From positions 31,071-95,070 of the forward strand of contig JAZSNH010000081.1 of NCBI GenBank assembly GCA_045536305.1: a DNA stretch of 64,000 nt, in the 5' to 3' direction. The DNA comes from JAISGQ01 sp045536305. GTDB lineage: Bacteria > Bacillota > Clostridia > Oscillospirales > Acutalibacteraceae. Shown here piece by piece: positions 1-6,949 of this stretch. The translations under genes and the position numbers were made by a program. The notes under the pieces are model-generated. The model saw only the letters and a program-made list of their open reading frames with translations, ran no database searches and was not told where the DNA came from. Each line of letters begins with the position of its first letter. Position 1 is the first letter of the stretch.

Positions 1-67
1 CGCGCTCAAAATAGGGACTGTCGGGCTTGTTTATCTCCACAGCAAAGCGGCTTACAGAACGGATCAC
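1..67 (-). CDS. 5' end of an unidentified gene (runs off the window)
   Basis: A GTG codon at 67-65 is preceded on the minus strand by AAGGTG with a 6-base gap, and 22 codons stay open to the window edge. The visible peptide begins MIRSVSRFAVEI and contains NKPDSP. I do not recognise it. The call rests only on the ribosome binding site and the open frame, so it could be chance. Confidence 0.35.
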   Translation of the reverse strand, partial: MIRSVSRFAVEINKPDSPYFER

Positions 68-473
68 AGCAATCACCTTTCTGCCATAACGGCTGAAAAT
101 TAAAAGAAAATAAATCGATGCATTCAAGAGGATTATTGACGTGTTTTGATTTCTTATTCAAATACAATCTGTAGTTTTAAACATGAAAAATATGTTGACA
201 TAATAAATGTTAAAAACTCGGTGGAAAACGTGAAAAACTCGCATAGCACCGTTATGTCGAAATTCTAAAATTGCGTAACCATGGGGGTTGTGAATGTTAA
301 AAACTCTTTTGCTTATGTTAACAGGAACAGCCAATTTAAAAACAAACAGTTATTATACCTTGTCAAAAAACAGTGTATTATGATAAAAAGTTAAAAAGCG
401 ATATTATTTGTTGTCAAGAATAAAAAAATATGATAAGATAGGTGGGTATAATATACAATATGAGGTGAAGGCG
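68..473. other. AT-rich intergenic region with three short direct repeats
   Basis: About 400 bases with no convincing gene. The unit TGTTAAAAACTC occurs at 208-219 and again at 295-306, and the variant CGTGAAAAACTC lies at 229-240. Such spaced units may be protein binding sites. No clear promoter with both boxes could be placed for the downstream acyltransferase gene. Confidence 0.4.
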
Positions 474-1709
474 ATGGCAAGAAAGAAAAAAAGCTATAAT
501 CTTCTGAGACATAAAATAGTTTTCGGAGCGGTAAAGCCGCTCGCCAGATTTTTTATATTCTGCAAGTGCGGCTGGAGAAAGACGATAAAGCCGAAGGGCA
601 CGCCGAAATTCAAGCAGTATGTGGTTCTTGCAAATCACAACAACGATTATGATACGGTAGGTCTTGCGGCATCTGTCCCGGGTGTCTGCCAGTTTGTTGC
701 AAGCGATCATATACTTAAGTGGAAGGTAGGAAAGCTTATCAACTGGGCTTGCGGACCGATTGCAATATCCCGTGCTCAGCTTGATTTAAAAGCAATAAAG
801 GAAATACTGCAGTGCAAAAAGGAAGGCGGCAGTATAGGAATATTCCCCGAGGGAGGCTGTTCCTATACGGGAAGGACCGGCTACATAGCGCCTGCGACCG
901 CAAAGCTTGTAAAGCAGCTTGGTCTGCCGGTTTATCTTTACGGAATAGAAGGCAGCTTTCTTATGAAGCCGATTTCCGCTAAAAATATGCGTAAGGGAAG
1001 AGAATGGTGCGTTCTCAGAAAGGTGCTGACCGCGGAGGAAGTAGCGGCGATGAGCCGTGACGAGCTTCACGAATGCATCTGCGAAAACCTTATGGTGGAC
1101 GCATACGCAACCCAGAGAGAAAAGATGTATGCTTACAAGGGAAAGGATCTTGCACAGGGACTTGAAACCTCTCTTTACAGATGCCCGAGCTGCGGTACCA
1201 TGTGCCGTATGCACGGAGAGGGCGATGTGTTTTCCTGTGAGGAATGCGGCTACAGCGTAACATACAATAAATACGGCTTTTTTGAGGGTGAGGGTGTCAT
1301 TTTTGAGACCATTACCGATTGGGATGACTGGCAGAGGAAAGAAATTATCCGCTGCATAGAAGAGGGCGAATACGACCTTACAGGAAAAACTCCTATCTTT
1401 ACAGATGAAGACGAGATAATAATCGAGTCTGAGAAGGCTCATGAAAAGGCGACCGCAGGAAAGGGAACTTTCTATATGTATTCCGATCGCTTCGAGCTCC
1501 ACGGCGACGAGGTCGATGAAGTGTGGCTTTTTGATGATATTGAAAAGCTCAGAGCCACAAACCGCACCCACCTGTCGTTCTCGGTCGGCGGTGAGACATA
1601 TATTGATCTCAAGAGTGAACGAGTACGCTCTTCATATAAATATATGCTCCACTACAATGCCCTGAAGCTGTGGGCTAAAGACAAGCCGATAGATTTCTTC
1701 GGCGTATGA
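474..1709 (+). CDS. PlsC-like lysophospholipid acyltransferase with C-terminal zinc ribbon
   Basis: Predicted to transfer an acyl group to a lysophospholipid or related glycerol phosphate at the membrane. The acyltransferase signature H(X)4D lies at residues 55-60 (NHNNDYD), and the substrate-phosphate motif FPEGG is at 124-128. A zinc-ribbon-like set CPSC...CEEC occupies residues 237-258, followed by a C-terminal domain of about 150 residues that I cannot assign; this makes the protein (411 aa) much longer than a plain 1-acylglycerol-3-phosphate acyltransferase (about 200-250 aa). The ATG at 474 is chosen because GAGGTG lies 6 bases upstream; an in-frame TTG at 408 has no such site. The walJ-like gene follows 25 bases later. 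Confidence 0.75.
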   Translation: MARKKKSYNLLRHKIVFGAVKPLARFFIFCKCGWRKTIKPKGTPKFKQYVVLANHNNDYDTVGLAASVPGVCQFVASDHILKWKVGKLINWACGPIAISRAQLDLKAIKEILQCKKEGGSIGIFPEGGCSYTGRTGYIAPATAKLVKQLGLPVYLYGIEGSFLMKPISAKNMRKGREWCVLRKVLTAEEVAAMSRDELHECICENLMVDAYATQREKMYAYKGKDLAQGLETSLYRCPSCGTMCRMHGEGDVFSCEECGYSVTYNKYGFFEGEGVIFETITDWDDWQRKEIIRCIEEGEYDLTGKTPIFTDEDEIIIESEKAHEKATAGKGTFYMYSDRFELHGDEVDEVWLFDDIEKLRATNRTHLSFSVGGETYIDLKSERVRSSYKYMLHYNALKLWAKDKPIDFFGV

Positions 1710-1734
1710 CAAAACAACCGAAAGGAGTAATCTT

Positions 1735-2517
1735 TTGGCTCGCATAAGCTCCCTTTTTTCGTCAAGCAAAGGAAACAGTACCTTGGTAGGCTGCTCGGGA
1801 AGATACATAATGATAGACGCAGGGGTAAGCGCAAAGAAGCTGTGCGAAGCTCTTTCGCAGCGTGATGTATCACCGGAGAGCATAGAGGCGATTTTCATAA
1901 CGCACGAGCATATCGACCATGTAAGCGGAGTGCGTGTGTTTTCGGGCAAGTACAAAATACCTGTTTACGCAACGGAAGGAACTCTTCGTGCAATGGCGCA
2001 AAACGGCCACCTTAACGGAGTGGAATACCATGTAATAAACGGTTCTGCAGAGCTTACAGACATGCGTGTGCGCTCATTTCGTACATCTCATGACGCGGCA
2101 GAAAGCTGCGGCTATACTATCGAAACTGCCGACGGCAGAAAAATTGCGGTGGCAACCGATATGGGATATGTTTCCGATACGGTACGCAATGCCATCAGCG
2201 GCTGTGACGCAGTTATAATTGAATCAAATCATGATGAAAAAATGCTCAGGTATGGTCCGTATCCGCCGCTTACAAAGCAGAGGATACTTTCCGAGAGGGG
2301 CCATTTGTCAAATCCTGCATGCGCCTCAGAGCTTGCAGAGCTTATAAGAAAAGGCTCCACGCGCTTTTATCTCGGACATATAAGCGGAGAAAACAATACC
2401 GCGGCTCTTGCCTATGAAACCTCATTCAATGCGCTTACAGGTGCGGGCATGAAGCAGAATTATGATTATGTGCTTTCCGCTCTGAGCCCCGATGGCGGCG
2501 ATATGGTGGTGTTTTGA
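1735..2517 (+). CDS. walJ: WalJ/YycJ-type metallo-beta-lactamase-fold hydrolase
   Basis: Metallo-beta-lactamase fold protein of the WalJ (YycJ) family, associated in Bacillus and Streptococcus with the WalRK cell-wall regulon and coordination of division with wall synthesis; the substrate is not settled. The two-metal motif HEHIDH is at residues 57-62, and family-typical HLSNPACA near the C-terminus is present. Length (260 aa) is normal. The start is a TTG at 1735, after the ribosome binding site AAGGAG. Its TGA overlaps the ATG of rlmH by one base, so the two are translationally coupled, and walJ and rlmH also lie close together in Bacillus. Confidence 0.85.
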   Translation: MARISSLFSSSKGNSTLVGCSGRYIMIDAGVSAKKLCEALSQRDVSPESIEAIFITHEHIDHVSGVRVFSGKYKIPVYATEGTLRAMAQNGHLNGVEYHVINGSAELTDMRVRSFRTSHDAAESCGYTIETADGRKIAVATDMGYVSDTVRNAISGCDAVIIESNHDEKMLRYGPYPPLTKQRILSERGHLSNPACASELAELIRKGSTRFYLGHISGENNTAALAYETSFNALTGAGMKQNYDYVLSALSPDGGDMVVF

Positions 2518-2996
2518 TGCAGGATGTAAGAATAATATGCATAGGAAAGCTTAAGGAGCAGTACTGGCGAGATGCATGTGCCGAGTATTCAAAGCGTCTT
2601 TCGGCATACTGCAGGTTTTCCGTAATAGAAATCGATGAGCACAGACTGCCCGATAACCCTTCACAGGCGCAGATCGAAGCAGGTCTTAAGGCAGAGGGGA
2701 AGAATATCCTCTCAAAGTGCCCTGCCGGATGTGAGATTATCGCCATGTGCATAGAGGGAAAGATACATTCCTCAGAGCAGCTGGCGGCGCTTGCGGAAAG
2801 ATCTGCCATGTCAGGAAAAAGCATGTGTTTTGTAATCGGCGGATCGTTCGGGTTGTCGGACGAGGTCAAAGAGAGGGCGAAAGTAAAGCTGTCCATGTCA
2901 GCTATGACATTTCCGCACCAGCTTGCCAGAGTAATGCTGTGTGAGCAGATATATCGTGCATTTTGCATAAATAACGGTTCAAAATATCACAAATGA
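2517..2996 (+). CDS. rlmH: 23S rRNA pseudouridine-1915 N3-methyltransferase RlmH
   Basis: SPOUT-class methyltransferase that methylates pseudouridine 1915 in helix 69 of 23S rRNA on the assembled 70S ribosome, using S-adenosylmethionine. The diagnostic C-terminal knot region is clear: FVIGGSFGL, then MTFPHQLARVML, EQIYRAF and the terminal YHK. The N-terminal GKLKEQYW is also typical. At 159 aa it has the usual length. The ATG at 2517 overlaps the walJ stop (TGATG); a TTG one codon earlier is less likely. Confidence 0.95.
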   Translation: MQDVRIICIGKLKEQYWRDACAEYSKRLSAYCRFSVIEIDEHRLPDNPSQAQIEAGLKAEGKNILSKCPAGCEIIAMCIEGKIHSSEQLAALAERSAMSGKSMCFVIGGSFGLSDEVKERAKVKLSMSAMTFPHQLARVMLCEQIYRAFCINNGSKYHK

Positions 2997-3036
2997 CGAA
3001 AGCAAAGACAAAAAATACCCACAACAAAAAAAATAG

Positions 3037-3065
3037 TTGCTTTTTTGTTTGAATAGTGCTACAAT
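3037..3065 (+). promoter_or_regulatory. Promoter of rpsT
   Basis: TTGCTT at 3037-3042, a 17-base spacer and TACAAT at 3060-3065. Transcription should start near 3072, giving a leader of about 35 bases before the rpsT ATG. Confidence 0.65.
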
Positions 3066-3106
3066 ATCTGCACGTGACTGTAAGAAAGCAAGGAGGTGTA
3101 CCGTAA

Positions 3107-3364
3107 ATGCCCAACATTAAGTCTGCCAAGAAGAGAGTTAAGGTCAACGAGACAAAGAATCTTCGCAATAAGGCTATAAGATCCAACCTCAAGACCACTA
3201 TCAAAAAGGCTGATGCTGCAATCGAGAATCATGAGAATACTGATGAGGCAGTCCGCCTTGCAATTAAGAAGATCGATCAGGCTGTTGCAAAGGGAATTCT
3301 TCATAAGAATACCGCTGCAAGAAAGAAGTCCGCTATTGTTCGCAAGGCAAATAAGGCTTCCTAA
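3107..3364 (+). CDS. rpsT: 30S ribosomal protein S20
   Basis: Primary 16S rRNA-binding protein of the small subunit. The peptide begins MPNIKSAKKRVKVNE and is very basic and helical, as expected; 85 aa is the normal length. AGGAGGTG lies 8-15 bases upstream. It is monocistronic: it has its own promoter (3037-3065) and is followed directly by a strong terminator (3382-3408). Confidence 0.97.
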   Translation: MPNIKSAKKRVKVNETKNLRNKAIRSNLKTTIKKADAAIENHENTDEAVRLAIKKIDQAVAKGILHKNTAARKKSAIVRKANKAS

Positions 3365-3381
3365 TGAACCTTTTGATTTTA

Positions 3382-3408
3382 AAAGCAGAGCATCGGCTCT
3401 GCTTTTTT
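3382..3408 (+). terminator. Rho-independent terminator of rpsT
   Basis: A perfect 10-bp stem, AAAGCAGAGC (3382-3391) with GCTCTGCTTT (3396-3405), loop ATCG, and a T run. Confidence 0.9.
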
Positions 3409-3500
3409 GCTATTTGGCAGTGTTTTGGCTGATTTCTCCAAAAACAATGAATCAGAACACAACAAAACGTAAAAGTTATGTAAAAATCGTACGGATGGAA

Positions 3501-3529
3501 TTGACAAGAACGGTCAAAGCTATTATCAT
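3501..3529 (+). promoter_or_regulatory. Strong promoter for the 49-residue membrane peptide gene
   Basis: Consensus TTGACA at 3501-3506, a 17-base spacer and TATCAT at 3524-3529. The near-perfect boxes predict strong constitutive transcription of the small gene at 3607. Confidence 0.65.
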
Positions 3530-3606
3530 AGAAAAGTAGAAAAGACGAAGGGCAAAAAGCCCCTTGAGAGATAAAGAGATACAGAATTTTGGAGGTGCAG
3601 TCAATT

Positions 3607-3756
3607 ATGAAAAAGACAAATCCATGGGTTATTCTTGGAGTTATCACTGCAATTGCAGCGATCGTAGCATCGATTACCACCGCGGTTCTCATGCTCGAAA
3701 AGAAGCGCAAGGAAGATGAAGAGCTCGAGCATTATATCGATTGTTCTATTCAGTAA
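3607..3756 (+). CDS. Small single-pass membrane protein, 49 aa
   Basis: A short gene with every hallmark of being real: a near-consensus promoter (3501-3529), GGAGGTG at 3591-3597, an ATG at 3607 and its own terminator. The peptide starts MKKTNPWVILGV, has one hydrophobic segment at about residues 7-30, and ends in a charged tail (EKKRKEDEELEHY) that should face the cytoplasm. I do not recognise a family. The autonomous transcription unit argues against a toxin of a type II pair, because no partner is adjacent. A type I toxin is conceivable but no antisense RNA promoter was identified. Confidence 0.7.
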   Translation: MKKTNPWVILGVITAIAAIVASITTAVLMLEKKRKEDEELEHYIDCSIQ

Positions 3757-3760
3757 ATCA

Positions 3761-3789
3761 AAAAACGGCAGCTTTTGCTGCCTTTTTTT
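3761..3789 (+). terminator. Terminator of the small membrane protein gene
   Basis: GGCAGC (3767-3772) pairs with GCTGCC (3777-3782) around a TTTT loop and is followed by seven T residues. Confidence 0.85.
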
Positions 3790-3870
3790 GATTTATGAAG
3801 CGATGTTAATATCGGTTGCTTGAATGCAACGGCCGCTTACATGTAAAATACTGAAAAAAGGAGGTATATC

Positions 3871-4413
3871 ATGCTTAATGAGAATATAAAACTGTTACGG
3901 AATGCGAAAGGCTATTCTCAGGAGGAGCTGGCGGAAAAGCTCGATGTAGTCAGACAGACGGTCTCAAAATGGGAAAAGGGATTATCTGTGCCCGATGCGG
4001 GAATGCTTCTCAAAATAGCGGAGGCGCTGGATACAGAGGTCAATGTGCTGTTGTCTGCGGACAGTGTTGAGGCTAAGAGTGAGGATGCGATAGATACTAT
4101 TGCCAAAAAGCTTGAGCTGTTGAACGAACAATTTGAAAAACAGCAGGAAAACAGAAGAAAGAATCGAAGGATAATCTTTGGTGTTATAGCTTTGGTCGCG
4201 TTGCTTGACATTGTGTGTAAGCTTATCGGACTTATCAATCGCTGTACGCTGAATGCCTCAACAGATGCATCTCAGTCGATTATCGGCGGTGCAGACGGAC
4301 CGACCACGATATTGGTATCAAAAATAAATGTAAACGGATGGTCAATTGTATTTCCTGTGCTTATTTTGGCGGCGGCTGTAATAGGTATCAGCCGGACGGG
4401 ACGCAAGCGATGA
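3871..4413 (+). CDS. XRE-family regulator with membrane anchor and IIGGADGPT motif
   Basis: Residues 3-60 form a helix-turn-helix of the XRE/SinR type (SQEELAEKLDVVRQTVSKWE). An acidic, coiled-coil-like linker follows (about 65-100), then a hydrophobic segment (about 101-122), a short loop, and a second hydrophobic segment (about 157-174) ending in RTGRKR. The loop holds SIIGGADGPTTI at residues 136-147. This closely resembles the ion-binding motif IIGAADGPTSI of the sodium-pump beta subunit encoded later in this window (58683-59819). The protein is therefore a membrane-tethered DNA-binding protein and is not a decarboxylase. AGGAGG lies just upstream of ATG 3871. The reductase gene starts 46 bases downstream and may be co-transcribed. 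Confidence 0.8.
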   Translation: MLNENIKLLRNAKGYSQEELAEKLDVVRQTVSKWEKGLSVPDAGMLLKIAEALDTEVNVLLSADSVEAKSEDAIDTIAKKLELLNEQFEKQQENRRKNRRIIFGVIALVALLDIVCKLIGLINRCTLNASTDASQSIIGGADGPTTILVSKINVNGWSIVFPVLILAAAVIGISRTGRKR

Positions 4414-4459
4414 CTACAGGAGTGTAATTTGAATCAAGTAAAAAAAGGAGTACGCCTTT

Positions 4460-5359
4460 ATGAACATTCTTGTTACGGGAGGCACGGTTTTCGCAAGCCG
4501 ATTTACAGCAGAATACTTTGTAAAAAAGGGTCATGAGGTTTATGTGCTGAACCGAAACACCAAACCGCAGTCAAATGGGGTAAAGCTTATAGAAGCAGAC
4601 AGGCATAAACTCGGCGACACTCTGAAAAATTATGATTTTGATGCAGTGCTCGATGTGGCATCCTATAACGAAACGGACGTATCAGAGCTCGCAGAGGCTC
4701 TGGGAGAAGTAAAGCAGTACATATTTATAAGCTCAAGCGCCGTATATCCCGAAACACTGCCTTGGCCCTTCAGAGAAAGTCAGAAATGCGGACAAAACAA
4801 ATACTGGGGAGAGTATGGGACAAATAAGCTGAGTGCGGAAAAAACTGTTACAGAAAAATATCCGCATGCATATATAATACGTCCGCCATATCTGTATGGG
4901 CCTATGAATAATTTGTACCGCGAGGCATTTGTGTTCGAATGTGCGGAAAAAGGGCTGCCGTTTTATATGCCCGAAAATGATAAGATGAAGCTGCAGTTTT
5001 TTCACATAGAGGATATGTGCAGATTTATGGAGATACTTCTTGAAAGAAAGCCTTCACAGCGCATATTCAATGTGGGGAACGAAGAAACGATAAGTATAAA
5101 GGACTGGGTCATGCTTTGTTATCGTACACTCGGAAAAACGCCTCAGATAAGATATGTCGGAAAAGAAATAAACCTTCGCAGCTATTTCCCGTTTTTGGAT
5201 TATGAATATAAGCTCGATGTTTCCGAAATGAAAAGACTGATGAGCGATACCGTGCCTTTGGAAGAGGGTCTAAAGGAATCGTACAAATGGTACAGGGAAA
5301 ATCGTGAGCTTGTAAGAAAAAAGCCGCTTCTTGAATTTATCGAATCGCTCGCTCAATAA
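4460..5359 (+). CDS. NAD(P)-dependent epimerase/dehydratase family protein (extended SDR)
   Basis: Extended short-chain dehydrogenase/reductase, probably acting on a nucleotide-activated sugar. The Rossmann motif is VTGGTVFASRF at residues 5-15 (the family GGTxFxG variant), followed by VYVLNR at the end of beta-2. SSSAVYP carries the catalytic Ser region, and YGTNKLSAEK is the YxxxK active site. The C-terminal half holds the substrate domain. Length is 299 aa. AAAAAAGGAG lies upstream of ATG 4460. Substrate cannot be told from sequence. Confidence 0.8.
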   Translation: MNILVTGGTVFASRFTAEYFVKKGHEVYVLNRNTKPQSNGVKLIEADRHKLGDTLKNYDFDAVLDVASYNETDVSELAEALGEVKQYIFISSSAVYPETLPWPFRESQKCGQNKYWGEYGTNKLSAEKTVTEKYPHAYIIRPPYLYGPMNNLYREAFVFECAEKGLPFYMPENDKMKLQFFHIEDMCRFMEILLERKPSQRIFNVGNEETISIKDWVMLCYRTLGKTPQIRYVGKEINLRSYFPFLDYEYKLDVSEMKRLMSDTVPLEEGLKESYKWYRENRELVRKKPLLEFIESLAQ

Positions 5360-5367
5360 TATTACCG

Positions 5368-5403
5368 CAAAAAAACGCCGTGTATCATCTGCGATACACG
5401 GCG
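5368..5403 (-). terminator. Terminator of murA
   Basis: Eleven-bp perfect stem CGCCGTGTATC (5376-5386) with GATACACGGCG (5393-5403). On the minus strand it is followed by seven T residues, so it ends murA transcription. It lies between convergent genes and may slow plus-strand readthrough as well. Confidence 0.85.
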
Positions 5404-5437
5404 GTTCAGTATACGAAAAACGATGGTTAAATTTATT

Positions 5438-6700
5438 TTAATCGGGGAAGGAGCGTCTTGTAATGTCCGCGCCGCATTTGGTGAGCTTGTCGATCATATT
5501 CTCGTAACCGCGCTCGATATGATAAATATCACCGATAGAGGTGGTTCCCTCTGCGGCCATAGCTGCAATTACCATAGCAGCACCGCCGCGAAGATCGGTA
5601 GCATTAACGGGAGCACCGTGCAGGGCTTTTACGCCGTCATAAATAGCGATCTTTCCGTCAACGCTTACCTGAGCGCCCATCTTGCGAAGCTCGTCAACAT
5701 ACTGGAACCTGTTGTCCCATACACCCTCCGTAAGAATGCTGACTCCGTCGGCAATAGCCATAAGAACGCCTATCTGAGGCTGCATATCGGTGGGAAAGCC
5801 GGGATGAGGCATGGTTTTTACATTACAGCGAGAAAGAGGCTTGTCCCTCATGACTCGTACAGCGTCATCGTATTCCTCTACCTTACAGCCCATATCGATA
5901 AGCTTTGCGGTAATAGTTTCAAGATGCTTGGGTGTGACATTTTCTATTGTAACGTCACCGCCTGTAGCGGCAGCCGCAACCATGTATGTTCCGGCCTCTA
6001 TCTGGTCGGGAATGACATAGTAGGTAGAGCCTCCAAGCTCCTTTACGCCTCTTATTTTGATAGTGCCTGTGCCTGCGCCGAGAATATCCGCACCTATGGA
6101 GTTGAGGAAGTTTGCAAGGTCAACAATATGCGGCTCTCTTGCGGCATTTTCAATTATGGTAAGACCTTCGGCTCTTACCGCAGCGAGCATAATATTGATG
6201 GTTGCACCGACAGATACGATGTCAAGGTATATTCTGCTTCCGGAAAGCTTTTCTGCCTGAAGCTCGACCATGCCTTCGTCAACAGTATATGTGGCACCGA
6301 GAGCCTCAAATCCCTTCAGATGCTGATCTATCGGGCGAACTCCAAAATAGCATCCGCCGGGAAGCGGAACGCGAGCCTTGCAGTAGCGTCCGAGAAGCGC
6401 GCCGTAAAGATAATAGGAAGCGCGCATTTTTTTGACCATATCATGATCGGCGATATGTGTGTTGATCGGTCTGGGGTCGATCTCAAGTACTGAGGGCTCG
6501 GGTCTTGAAACGATTGCGCCAAGGCTCTTTAAAATCTCAGACAGGACATTTACGTCGCTGATATCGGGAAGGTTTTCAATACGGCATACATCGCCCGCGA
6601 GAATAGTTGCAGGAATAATAGCAACTGCCGCATTTTTTGCGCCGCCGACCGTAATGCTGCCGTGCAGTGTGGTCGGGCCGTTTATAACGAATTTATCCAA
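5438..6700 (-). CDS. murA: UDP-N-acetylglucosamine 1-carboxyvinyltransferase MurA
   Basis: Transfers enolpyruvate from PEP to UDP-GlcNAc, the first committed step of peptidoglycan synthesis in the cytoplasm. The PEP-site motif GGAKNAA is near the N-terminus. The fosfomycin-target cysteine is present in PGGCYFGVRPIDQH, so the enzyme should be of the fosfomycin-sensitive Cys type. It is about 420 aa, the normal length. I chose TTG at 6700, which gives MDKFVINGP as in other MurA proteins and lies 12 bases after GAGGAG. A GTG at 6712 abuts that site with no spacing and is unlikely. Monocistronic, with a terminator at 5368-5403. Confidence 0.95.
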   Translation of the reverse strand: MDKFVINGPTTLHGSITVGGAKNAAVAIIPATILAGDVCRIENLPDISDVNVLSEILKSLGAIVSRPEPSVLEIDPRPINTHIADHDMVKKMRASYYLYGALLGRYCKARVPLPGGCYFGVRPIDQHLKGFEALGATYTVDEGMVELQAEKLSGSRIYLDIVSVGATINIMLAAVRAEGLTIIENAAREPHIVDLANFLNSIGADILGAGTGTIKIRGVKELGGSTYYVIPDQIEAGTYMVAAAATGGDVTIENVTPKHLETITAKLIDMGCKVEEYDDAVRVMRDKPLSRCNVKTMPHPGFPTDMQPQIGVLMAIADGVSILTEGVWDNRFQYVDELRKMGAQVSVDGKIAIYDGVKALHGAPVNATDLRGGAAMVIAAMAAEGTTSIGDIYHIERGYENMIDKLTKCGADITRRSFPD

Positions 6701-6913
6701 TGCGAAACGCACTCCTCTTGCTCTTTGTTTATATGTTAAACATTTCCTGTTTTTTTAATCAGAGATAAATACATGAAATAAGCTGCAACAATAAAAGGCA
6801 TATAATTGCCACAAGTGATTATAGCACTTAAGAAGACAAATGAAAAGGATAATTTTGATTTTAGAATATTATTAACGGCGGATTTACAAATTGTTTACAT
6901 ATAAACAGCAAAT

Positions 6914-6945
6914 AAGGTCGGCATCTATGGAAGAATGCCGACCTT
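6914..6945 (-). terminator. Hairpin after the M23 peptidase gene (probable terminator)
   Basis: Eleven-bp inverted repeat AAGGTCGGCAT (6914-6924) and ATGCCGACCTT (6935-6945), lying 5 bases after the stop of the peptidase gene. The T run that follows on the minus strand is weak. Confidence 0.6.
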
Positions 6946-6949
6946 TAGG

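Noticed and set aside
68..473. Chromosomal origin (DnaA boxes) near walJ/rlmH
   Set aside because: No TTATCCACA box or cluster was found, and dnaA, dnaN, rpmH and rnpA are absent.
786..1571. Open frame of 261 codons opposite the acyltransferase
   Set aside because: Shadow on the antisense strand of a clear coding region; composition is atypical.
3871..4413. Annotation as sodium decarboxylase beta subunit because of IIGGADGPT
   Set aside because: Only a short motif is shared; the protein is 180 aa with an XRE helix-turn-helix and two hydrophobic segments.
5423..6493. Open frame of 356 codons on the plus strand opposite murA
   Set aside because: Shadow of murA: low-complexity, no ribosome binding site, and the murA terminator lies just before it.
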